A program made the translations under genes and the position numbers. Below are positions 35,814 to 45,893 of a stretch of DNA of 64,000 bases, piece after piece. Source of the DNA: Armillaria gallica (lineage: Eukaryota > Basidiomycota > Agaricomycetes > Agaricales > Physalacriaceae); NCBI GenBank assembly GCA_037576215.1, contig JBANDB010000005.1:3410001-3474000 (forward strand), written 5' to 3'. How positions within the stretch are numbered: position 1 is the first letter of the stretch; the number at the start of each line of letters is the position of its first letter. The notes beneath the pieces were generated by a model that searched no databases, was not told the DNA's origin, and saw only the letters and a list, made by a program, of their open reading frames with translations.

Positions 35814-36484
35814 GAGAGAGGGCTACAAAGATTGTAGAGATATTATTGCAGTTGGATCAGGTTGATGTGAATTACAAGGACTCCATAGACCATACACCTC
35901 TTATAATGGTGGTCATATCTGGTGATATATTGACAGCTGAAGTCTTACTCAAACATACAGGAGTTGATAAGTTTGCAAGAGACAATGAGGATAACACTGC
36001 ATACAGTCAAGCTTATTGGTGGTTTCACCAAGAACTAGACTCTTCTGACAACAATGTGATGATTGTACTTCTAGAGAAATATAGATGCAGGCCCCAGATC
36101 TTAGATCAATATGAACCTACTTATTGGTTGGCCAAAGACCTGTCCAGTGATGAGCATTTAAACTCAGGCTCTAGCTTTCATGTTCAACTGGGTTCATCCT
36201 CTACTCCTTTCCCAATGGAGGATCTTACTGGACAACCCCCATTCTATGCTACCAATGGAGACCCTATCTATATTGGTTCTGCCATCTTTGAAAAATCTAT
36301 TCAGCCATGTAAGATCAAACCTCATCTAGCTGTCCCTTGCTCAGTCCCTTTTAGTGGCAGAAATATGCACAATTGGGCAAGTGTGGCTTGGTCCATTCCA
36401 TTGTTGAACAACTGGATGAGCTCTTCCAAGATTGTGAATGGGCCCTTGGTGGGTCTAAAGGGCCCAAAGATGCATGATATATAG
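35814..36484 (+). pseudogene. Severed C-terminal part of the NLR gene, with a DM9/DUF3421-like segment
   Basis: In the frame that continued the NLR before the insertion, this piece completes ankyrin unit 10 (R-A-T-K-I-V-E-I-L-L-Q). It adds one more ankyrin-like unit with D-H-T-P-L-I-M-V-V, then an acidic and aromatic linker. From about 36220 the sequence P-F-Y-A-T-N-G-D-P-I-Y-I-G-S-A-I-F-E-K-S, followed by P-C-K-I-x-P-H-L, resembles the end of DM9 (DUF3421) repeats found in basidiomycete proteins. The segment then passes into unrelated sequence and stops at 36482-36484. Whether the DM9-like segment was part of the NLR or fused by deletion cannot be told here. There is no start codon context for independent expression. 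Confidence 0.6.
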
Positions 36485-36675
36485 CATACTCCAGGCTCTT
36501 CACCCTTGAGAACAGGTCCAGGAATTTTAAATCAGGGATGTGCAATAGACCTGAGTTGGCAGACATAGCTTTGCAGGGTGATAGCTGTATAGATTTTCTG
36601 CTAGAGCCCTATGGTGGGCCATGCTTCCACCAATGTGATCTTGGGAATGTAGTCTATGACTATGACACTGGCATC
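36400..36675 (+). pseudogene. Fragment of another coding sequence
   Basis: In a different frame from the NLR tail, the words E-Q-L-D-E-L-F-Q-D-C-E-W-A-L-G and then A-Y-S-R-L-F-T-L-E-N-R-S-R-N-F-K-S-G and L-L-E-P-Y-G-G-P look like real protein, ending at a stop near 36678. The overlap with the preceding frame marks a junction between unrelated coding pieces. The family is unknown. Confidence 0.35.
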
Positions 36676-36679
36676 TGAA

Positions 36680-37689
36680 TTAAGATTGAGGACACACCAA
36701 ATAGGAGGAATGGGGATGTTAGTGCAGTTGTGAATGTGATCCTGCACTAAAGCCTCTAAAGGCCAACCTGTCAGCAACCTGGGTACCTGCTTGGCCACAA
36801 CATCTGGTGTGAGCCTGGGTGAGCAGCCCAACTTTGTCCAGTTGTCATCTGGCACAGAGTGACACAGATTCAAGACTTCATCATCTGTTTGATAGTCAAC
36901 ATCTGCACTCTATCATTATTGATCTAGGTTAGAACATTCACACTTAGATGGGAGGTCACATGCACATGTCAATGAGGCAATTTACCCACAGGTCCAAAGC
37001 AGGTGAACAGAGTGTCAATGATGGCAATAATGGTCACATAGAAGAAAGTGAGTACAAGCTGAGGTATCATTGCAATGTGTGCTTGGGAAACATGCTAGTG
37101 TACACATATGTGCCAGCACCTCCATTTACAAATCCAAAAATAGCTGCAGCATCTTCTAGAACTATTAGGCAACTGGATGGATTCTTTTACTTCTATTGAC
37201 AACTATTTGTTGCCTGATCTTTGGTCCCACATCCTCAGATTGCTTGGATCAGTGGTTTTTGCACCTGCAAAGGCAAGTCACTCATGATTGAACCATTGTG
37301 TTGTTGTCTATTGCAGGCATGGCTGGACATATGTCAATGTACTACCTATGCCTGGATCCTTCTTGGCAAATACAACTTGTCATCACTGCCTCCCCAAAGG
37401 TACATTGAAAAAATTTCAACCAATCACAGCACTGATTCCACAATTGTCCTTCTCTTAATGAGAATTACCCTACCTGGCCCTCACTAGAAGCACATGTAGG
37501 CACCTGGTGATGTGCTCAGTAACAGCAAGTGGCAAAAGGACTAGTGAAGGGCAATGAACATCAACAACACTAAACCTAACACTAACTCTACACTTATCAT
37601 CAATGTATTGAATTCTGGTGTTTTGAGTATGATAGAAGCACTCTGCAGACTTCAATAATCAAGGAAAGTTGTTTAAAGACTTTTTATTT
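36680..37689. other. No gene recognised
   Basis: Frames of 60-90 codons exist on both strands (a 90-codon minus frame at 36601-36873; plus frames at 36948-37199 and 37221-37487). None has a recognised domain. Possibly a decayed gene continues from the fragment upstream. Confidence 0.35.
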
Positions 37690-38800
37690 GTTACTAGTGA
37701 GTTATACAAGCATACTACTTGCACTAGCAGGGTTGTTAAGACATGATTGGGTGAATAGTGACTTGGTTTGAGCTACTGCACTCGCTCTGACTGGGACTGC
37801 TTCAAACTAGTGGCTCTCTTGGCCTTATACTGCTTCCTACAAGTGATAAACACTTGACTAGTTGCACTCTGGGCTGACTAGTGGTGCTCTTGGCCTAAGA
37901 ATAATACTTTAAACTTTGAGAACTTGCTTGAACTAACTTCGAAACACTCTTGGCCTTTGCAGGACATGAAAGATTGCTCTAAGACACTTTAATTCACTCA
38001 ATGCTATGGGTAACTTAGCAACTAGTCGCTGCTTCATCAAGGTTAAGCACAAAAGCCTTTAATTGGGGCACTAGGTACTGACTAGTAGGTCACAATTGTG
38101 GGGATGGCTTGCCTAAACCACATGTGAGCCTATTCTACTATTTATATACTGATAATCCAGGTACAATTGAGATATAAATAACTAACTAGAGGGGTATTAT
38201 TGATAAGGATTTCTTGGCTAGTCACAAATAATGGTGAATAATCATGCAATAATCAGTCTAGAAATGGTCGCTTGTTGACTAGTGAGCCTAGGAGCTCTGC
38301 TAGTGGTGGTATTCTATAGCCTTGGTGCAACAACACTCCACTAGTGTCAAGAATAAATGGCTAGGCTGGCAAATGTGCTTATAACAGCTGTTGATTGTGA
38401 TCAAAGGTGCAGCCCAGCTATACTAGTGCTGATCATAATAGATCTGTATCACACTAGTTGGATCTGCCACAAGGTTAATCTGTTGCTAATTCATTTCTAA
38501 GTCCTGCTTTGAGATTGCCATGTAGCTAGTTAACTTGACTTAGGTGTTTGTGCCCAGATTGGTCTGCTAGTGACTGAACTCCACAAGATTTGTGTCCTCT
38601 GCCTCTTGTTTGGTGCACTAGTCATGTTGCTCATCTGCTAGTGGCTAGATTTATTTAGCACTGCTAGCCTTCAAGTCACTAATATGGTCGGCTGGTAGAT
38701 TTAACCCACTAGTGGTATCACATCTAAGTCCTGACTCTACTAGTCACATACTAGTCTAACTATCAGCTCAAAGTCTCAGCTATAGTCCTCTTTTGTATCA
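37690..38800. repeat. Non-coding stretch dense in ACTAGT/CTAGT words
   Basis: About twenty copies of ACTAG, CTAGT or ACTAGT occur in 1.1 kb, often as CTAGTGG or GACTAGT, with irregular spacing. There is no open frame of note. The density far exceeds that of the flanks. It may be the body of an LTR or another AT-rich repeat, but no ends were found. Confidence 0.55.
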
Positions 38801-39377
38801 CTAATGTAAGGTATATATGCAATAGTATTTATATAAAATCGCAAAATCTAGGTGTGAACATGTAGGTGGCATATCACCAGTTTACCCTGGTTACCTCACA
38901 AGAGGAAGACACCTGAATTGCCATGCTACTACCAAAAGAGGTGATCACCATGCCTTTAATGTCTTGGTTAGCTTGTGATTCTTAACATTTTGTGAGAATT
39001 CTAGTCAGCCTTTTCATATCTTCTCCAAACCGAGCATCAGCTTCTTCTTTCCTTGTGTATAATGCAGTGTGCTTAGTCACTGCTACTTTTGCACAACCCA
39101 AATGGGAAGGTCAATTTTGACTCAATTTCTTATTCCTCTAGCCAAAATGTTTCTTTTAATGAGAGGATCATTTCATCTTGATGAAATTTTTATAAGGTAA
39201 AAATTGTAAGAGAAATATATTTTTACTAGACAAGTGTGACACATTTTGGCAGGTAATATGACTGCTGTCATGATTGGTCTAGATTTTAATAATTTTCTGG
39301 ATCAATTTGGCTGCTGTCCAAAAGTAGTGCTGACTAAGCATACTGCACCATAGTTTTCCCCACTATCTTTTCATCTG

Positions 39378-40140
39378 TTGCCTCCACCTTTATCAAGTTC
39401 TGCCTATGTCATGCCCTTTTCTCCAACTGCTCCCCTGGTTATCTCTGCCAAACCTTTTGATATTTCTATGTTAGAACCTCCTCCTGGCCTCTTGTCAAAT
39501 ATCCCACCCTTAGATGCCATGAATATTGATCTACCCCCACAGTCTGAGCATGCTGTGTTGCCCTCCCTCAGTATCCTGCCTACCCCAGTCCTTTCTCCAC
39601 CAGCTCCCATGGGTTCTCCTATTCAACAAAGCACCAATACCCAGTTCAAAGCTCTGGAGCCTGACTCCAAATCTTGAAAGACTGTCCTCACACTGAAAAC
39701 TCTGTGAGAAAAGGCTCCTACAGAGATCTTGTGTACTGATGAGGACATTTTGGAGTGGGCACACCAATTCGTGGCAACCTGGGTAAGTTTTCATGTCTTC
39801 CTTATCACAGCAACATCCTCACTAGCTTTCCACACCCCAGACTAACTTTGAACTCTTGATTCATATAGCCAATTACTCTTTCAACAGCTACTCTTGCCTC
39901 TTCAATTTTGAAATTCACATAAACCAGCTGATCAAATATTTTGCTCTCTTTGTTTCACTCTCTTGGGATTTTGGGGGCCCCTCCCAGCTTGGCAGGAGAA
40001 GTGTCAACTCCTCATTGCTGCTGAGCATGATCCTCTGCTTCCTCCAGGTCATGATGCTGACACAGCATATGCCATATTCAGGACTTCAAGCATCCAACCT
40101 GGAGACATTTTATCTGTTCTTCTCTGTCCTTAAACTTCTC
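39378..40140 (+). pseudogene. Relic of an unknown proline-rich gene
   Basis: A 99-codon proline-rich frame (39378-39677) with repeated P-P-P, S-P and L-P words is followed, after a stop, by protein-like words in other frames. These are E-D-I-L-E-W-A-H-Q-F-V-A-T-W near 39740 and C-Q-L-L-I-A-A-E-H-D-P-L-L-P-P-G-H-D-A-D near 39995-40055. The pieces look like one decayed gene with introns or frameshifts. The family is not recognised. Confidence 0.3.
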
Positions 40141-41662
40141 TGATCCTAAGCTGCATGAATAGCTGTCATTGGGATATCAAGTGTTGCACAACACAATGTG
40201 GTTGGGATTGGGATCTTCAGTTGTCAGGCAGGAAGCACTGTCTATTTGTTCTCCTCCTTGAGTTTCTCTATTACCTCAGATTTACTTTTATTAGTGTATA
40301 TAGAATGTAGATAAATAGGTAGACTCACTATGATGGCCCTTGCCTGTTTGCAAGGGTTCTCTGCTGAAATCTGGGTGAGTGGCTGGAGAATTACTGCTTA
40401 TCTCAACAGCTATTCTCTCCTTCACTTCTTTGATGCCAGAGAGAAATCTCTAAGTGCCATAGAAGAATTTGATCTTAAAGGGTCTTCTGTGTCTCTATAT
40501 AGCGGTAAGTTGTCCAACTTTCTCTGATTAATGCATATGAGGCTCATTTCAGATGCCATCTGTAATGAAGCCATATATTCTGACTTGGATTATGAAAAGG
40601 CTTTCACACCATAGTCGGGTTCTCTGAGACTTGAAAGAAAATGTGAGCTGGTGGTAGTGTAAGCTGCCACCAAGCGAGTCTTTTACTGCTTTATACAATC
40701 TTAGATATATAAATATTTAGGTACATATGCAGTGTTTGAAATTACATTGAAAGAATTGGGGACCAGCCCACAGCTACTGCTACAGGGTTTCAAGATTGTA
40801 CAGCAAGTATAATGTGCATACAGACCATCCTTCCTTCCATTGATAGGTCTGTATCACAAGAGACTAGCAGCAGGGCGACACAATTTAAGGTCTGGCTATG
40901 ACTTATAAAAGCAATGCTCTTTGGATGTGCTGCCACATTATTGTATGTAGCCAGTCTATCTCTAATATTCAGCAACAGAACCAGTAGTACCAGTAGTCCT
41001 GGTTCTGTTGTTGAATATTTGACTGGTAATCAGCATATGCTCTCAGGCCAATGATTTGAAGAGTATTTCTCAAACAAGACAGACATTCACTCTTTATGTT
41101 GCACCAACAGCACATAAAACTCTGTAAAAAGAGTTACATGATAAGGGATGGGAAAGGCTAAGATCAACAGATCCCAAGTTGCTTTAGTGGTGTTTCAAAT
41201 TACCACAATTTGTCTTTCTGAGTTTGGTGGGCAATATACAATTTAAGCTGAAGCATTCCCAAATTGAACCCAAAGGTGGAAAGGTAATGGAATTGTATTC
41301 TTGTTAATTCACCAATGAGGAATTCTAATTTGTATGTTTAAAACCTCACTTTAAAAGGAAACTTATCCAGCTCTTCTCTGCCAGCTAGATGTATAAATTC
41401 ATCATACATGGTCATCTGAAATTCTGTGAGGAATTACTAATCAGCCTGTGTTCTACTGTTTCCTGAGTTCTTGACCTTTGTCTATTCTATGCATACTCTC
41501 CCATAACCCATAGCTCCAAGGGTCCACTGAACACTATGGGTTAAGAGGGATTTGCCTGTATTCATTTATCTACAACACTAGTTGGGCCAAGTAACAAGAT
41601 GGAAAGATGGTAGACTGGTAACTAGTCTAGAAAGATGGTACAATCTGCTGGTTACATTATAT
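40141..41662. other. No gene recognised
   Basis: Only small frames, none longer than about 80 codons and none recognisable. The right edge is the target site of chromovirus element 1. Confidence 0.4.
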
Positions 41663-41667
41663 AAAAC

Positions 41668-42187
41668 TGTCAGGGACATGCCAAATAGACAAGATAATCG
41701 CACAAGCAGAGGTCTGTGGAGTGCATGGGCTTTGGCAAAGCTATTAGCAACATCACCCTTGAGCCAAAGCCCTAAGATTGGATTGCAGAGTGGAGTCCAT
41801 GGAGAGCAAATGTTTGGATAGGAAGATAGTCCAATGGAGCAGAGGCCACAGACTTGAGAGCGAAAGATTAGACTTAGAGTCAGAGAGAGTTTTGGCTATA
41901 CCAAGTTGATATTCGAACTGAGTATCTACAAGTAATTCTACAGTATATATATAAGTAGGTAATCTGAGTTGGAGTCTGATGGAATCTGATGGAGGTCTAT
42001 TCACTACCAAATTCGGATTCTAGAGTTAATATGTGAAATAGTAAAATGGAATGGAAATGAAATATCAAATAGAGTAAGTAAAATGGTAAGTGGCCAGAGG
42101 CCGCAGAGGTCCGATAGTGTGGTTTGTTAAGATGAATCGTATGCTTGAAGTCAGTGTGAAGTGGAGGTCCACAGCATGCATGTAACA
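41668..42187 (-). repeat. 3' LTR of chromovirus element 1
   Basis: In plus-strand reading it starts TGTCAGGGAC and ends GCATGTAACA, so it has TG...CA ends. It aligns over its whole 520 bp with 52872-53391 and, less closely, with 56966-57486. A TATATATATAAG word at about 41947 is a candidate core promoter region on either strand. Confidence 0.95.
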
Positions 42188-42202
42188 GTATCCCCCCTTA
42201 GC
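42188..42202 (-). promoter_or_regulatory. Polypurine tract of element 1
   Basis: On the minus strand the bases immediately inside the 3' LTR read GCTAAGGGGGGATAC, a purine-rich tract placed as expected for plus-strand DNA priming in reverse transcription. The same tract with one more G lies beside the element 2 LTR. Confidence 0.75.
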
Positions 42203-42348
42203 ATTCTTGCCCTCAAGAGCACTGATCCCGATGGCCAATCAATATTGTTATGTGTGCATGGAATTTAATCATGGGAATTTTGCAACTTAACCTTGTACTT
42301 TTACCATCCTCACTCCTTCCTTCAATAATCCTTTTTTCATTGTTAACA

Positions 42349-45300
42349 ATGTCCACGCTCATCAAATATCGCAACTCTGTCACCCCTGAGCCATACGAGT
42401 CAGCACTGATGCCACCCGAGCTTTCTTTTGAGGATTACAAGGCATTAACAGAGGAATGGACCACCACAGTGATGAGCCTCCAGGCTCTGTATGCTCAGAA
42501 TTCATGGATTTTCCCTGCTATTTAACATTGCTGTCCCTTCAACGGCCTTTCATTAAACCAATGATTCCACACATGGCAATACCACTTTCACCCTACGACA
42601 ATCACTCCTGACACGCTTTGCTATCCATCTCATCTTGCTATGCATCATAATTGCCGTATTTCATCACAGCAAGGCACCATTGATTGACCATCATCCTGAT
42701 ACAGAATCGTCATATCACTCAGAAGCAGCTAGTTGACACAGCCATTGATCACTTAATGAAATGATGTGATTGACGTGAGTACCCTCCCAGCTATGATAAT
42801 TGCAACTATGGCAACTACAGACCATGTTTACTAAGGCTGTTACAATGCCAAGGCCTCGAGAAAATGTACTCCCACATGTACTCCTCAGCATGGCGACTAT
42901 CGCCTAGAAATCCACAGCTAAACAGCACTTGTTGATCTGCTCATTGCTCAATAAAGACCACATGGCTTCAGTCTGAACATGGCAACATCAACGACTTGCT
43001 ATTACTTTTGAAGACAAAAGGACCATACATCCACTACAATTTTACTAAGCTACGGCCTTAAAGTCTTACTAAGTTGCTCATATTTACACTATTTATAAAT
43101 CCATACTTGTAGTATAAAAACTAGCTAGAAAAATGTAGCTAGGAATTTTATGACCAGTCTATCACAGTCTATCTCAGTGCATTATGTCAATTATCACCAG
43201 TAAACTACATCTATTCACTGTTCTATGGCAATATACTGTTTACCCCAGCATAACCTTGATTGCATGTCAACTCTTAAACTCACCAGAGTTATTCCATGGT
43301 TCTGAACTGTGAAGAGTTCTTCCACACTTACTCTTCACTCTTAACACTATTGGTACACGCTCATATTGTGCCAATACGTGATCGCTGCACCATACCTCAT
43401 CTCTGTTATCTTTTACTAGGCCATCATCATTTCACTTTCGTACCATTGGAGTTTTTACCCTTTCACTTTCACCATCATTATCGTTGCCCACTTGGGTAGT
43501 CTCTGAGTAGACTTAGGATCAGTATCAGCAAGTTTTCGTATCACATCAGTATAGGACAGTCCCTCGAGCGGACTTGAAAGTTAGTTTTGACACAGGATAG
43601 ATCATTTTCAGTACAAGACCAGTTTCGACATCAACTTCAGCACCAGCACCATATAGGACAAGTATCATCGCTAGTTTTCATAGTTCCATGTTTTCTCTCG
43701 ACATTCCACCCTCAGCACCTTGTTCAATGTTTTCTCTCACCCCTCCGTCGTCTACACTCACATTTTCCCACCATCTCGTTCACTCATAGACTATTGCCAA
43801 CTGTTTAGTCTATCTCCCAACGGCTTATAGCCTTAGCATCTAGTACTCGACTACCAAGCAGTACTACTTCGCAGACTTAAAGTCACAGTGTATACTTGCA
43901 TATAGAGGAATTGATTTACTGCACAGAGGTGCCTCGAACCACTTGCACACATGATCACCTTGATTGCTGTGCTACTACGTTAACTCGTCCAATCTCATTT
44001 TGAGTTGGTGTTGCTGTTGCCATGGAAGTCTAGGCTCATCAGCAGAGGAGCGTTATGAGGAAGCCGTTGGTTGACACGATGACTGGAAAACCGCCCGAGC
44101 AAAGGAGGCCCAGGTGGAGAAATTAAGACAGGATAAGTTGGCCCATTTGCTTAAGGTTGAAGCTTTGAAGAAAGAGAAGGAAGAAGCTGAGAAGAGAGTG
44201 GAGGAGGAATGGAAGGCCGAGGAGAAAAGGAAGAAGGATGAGAGGATTGTGAAGGAGTTGCAGGCACAGGAGGAGGCCGTGGAGCATAAGCAACTGGCCG
44301 ACTTGAAGGAGAAGGAGGATGAGGAGAAGGAGAAAGAAGATGAGGCTAATGAGGCAGTGTTGCAGGCTGCAGGTGCTCCATCGGTGAGTGACAGAGATTC
44401 TGAGGCAGATCCAGCAGATCTGAAGATGGAGGCCATGGCTGAGTTGAGGAGGAGATGCAAGATTACCGAGGGAAAGAAAAAGGCAAATGCCCCAGAGCCC
44501 CGCAAATGCAAGGTGCGATCCACAAGTACAGGGGAAGATAGTGAAGATGAGGCAGGGGGAGCATTGGTGGGGCTGTCGACCCCTAAGCATTTGAAGACAG
44601 AGCCTGTTCCTCGGGCTGAAGATAAGGTTTTTTCTGGACATGGTGCATAACTCTGTTGGATCCCCGCTGTGTTAATTGACTTGAAAATCTTGTAGCACAT
44701 TGTGGCAAGTGTCAGGCTGACAAGGCCACTTGTTTTATCCATGGCAGCCTCTGAACTTGCCAGCAGTGCTGTGTCAAGAAGGCGAGGTGCTCTTTTAACA
44801 AGAGTAGCGATGATGGTGGCGCCGTGGAGTCCACCTCTGTCCTGGAAATACTTCAAGACATTTCTTCTAGACTAGCTTGTTTGGAGGACAAGGTTGAGTG
44901 TGTGTCAGAGCATGTGGAGGATTTGATGGATGACTACCATCCTGACCACAATGTCAGGTACCCTGACAATCTGCCTTCAAAGTCCATGATGGCTGAATTC
45001 GAGGCATCCCAGTTGGAGCTCCGAAAAACCGGAGACATTTACAGTGAAGTACTGCACAAGATGGCCACCCAACATCTGGACCGGGACATGGCGGTTATCA
45101 AGGTGAAAAGCTTGGAGTCATTGACCAAGGACACTCTGCTCGGAATGGACAATCCATATGAAATCCTTAACAAGTCCTTCTGGGTCGGGACTGTCAGAGT
45201 CGCCAGTCTGCACGAGCAAATGTTGGCTCATAACAAGTTCCTGTGAGCCCATCGGGAATTCTACAACACACACGGATGCTGAAAGGAGTGGCAGCTTTGG

Positions 45301-45642
45301 AAAAGGCTGTTAAAGGGTCAGGAGGGTTATCGGGTGGAAGATTCCGATGAACTGTTGGACTTGGAGGAGGAGGTGAGGAATGATATGGTACCAGGCACGG
45401 ACTCTGTCGGCATCCCAGAATTAGATGCCTTGATCAAGATGCCCATGCCTGACAAGGATCTGGAGGAGGAAGCAGAGAAGGAACTCTGATGGCAAGCGAT
45501 GGCAAGGAGGAGGGTGTATAACTGGGAGAGAGGTATCGAGGAGAGTGATGGGGAGATGTATGAAGATTTGGAGTCAATTTTGGTACAGGAGGGAGTGGAG
45601 GATGTAAGTATGGCAGGTCTGTCCAGCGCCAAGGCTTCTTGA
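42349..45642 (+). pseudogene. Antisense accessory gene of the chromovirus: coiled coil, Zn2Cys6 cluster, conserved C-terminal region (copy 1)
   Basis: This gene runs opposite to gag-pol, starting 160 bp inside the 3' LTR at M-S-T-L-I-K-Y-R-N-S-V-T-P-E-P-Y and ending 250 bp from the integrase stop. A 1568-bp element interrupts it after T-T-V; the frame resumes with E-E-R-Y-E-E. A long Glu/Lys/Arg coiled coil (44100-44480) follows, then a 53-nt intron (44643-44695). Next comes C-G-K-C-Q-A-D-K-A-T-C, eight residues, and C-Q-Q-C-C-V-K-K-A-R-C: the C-x2-C-x6-C spacing, twice, of fungal Zn2Cys6 DNA-binding clusters. A C-terminal region (N-P-Y-E-I-L-N-K-S-F-W) and an acidic tail complete it. Stops (TGA inside the cluster and others) disable this copy. 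By family knowledge, Zn2Cys6 proteins are transcription regulators; a role in regulating the element is inference. Confidence 0.75.
42472..44039 (-). mobile_element. ATGAGCCT-ended element, copy 1
   Basis: The element begins ATGAGCCT and ends AGGCTCAT (8-bp inverted ends). Flanks are CAGTG at 42467-42471 and CAGCA at 44040-44044. Removing it with one flank restores the antisense-gene frame as T-V-E-E-R-Y-E-E, aligned with T-V-K-E-R-Y-E-E in element 2, which supports a 5-bp duplication with two later transitions. There is no open frame over about 75 codons. It is inverted relative to copies 2 and 3. It could be a solo LTR with unusual ends or a non-autonomous DNA element. Confidence 0.75.
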
Positions 45643-45893
45643 ACTGTTCTTGCCTTTGTACTATTTTTTAATTTGTATTTCTTGATAGCTTTGTACAATG
45701 TTGGGACCCTAGTAGGCATATAATATATCTTGATTTCTTGGCTTGAAATTAGAAATAGGGGAAAGAGTGAGAGCGGAGCCATTGGGTTCCATTCCCAATT
45801 AGGAAGCTAATTTGCAATAGTTTTTGTAGATTTGATTTGAAATAGAAATGGTTGGGGCTGATGGAAACCGATAATATTACAGGTGGAAAGAAG

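Noticed and set aside
44053..44856. A 267-codon minus-strand frame rich in Ser and Phe
   Set aside because: It is the complement of the Glu/Lys-rich coiled-coil exon on the plus strand; such exons commonly give long open complements.
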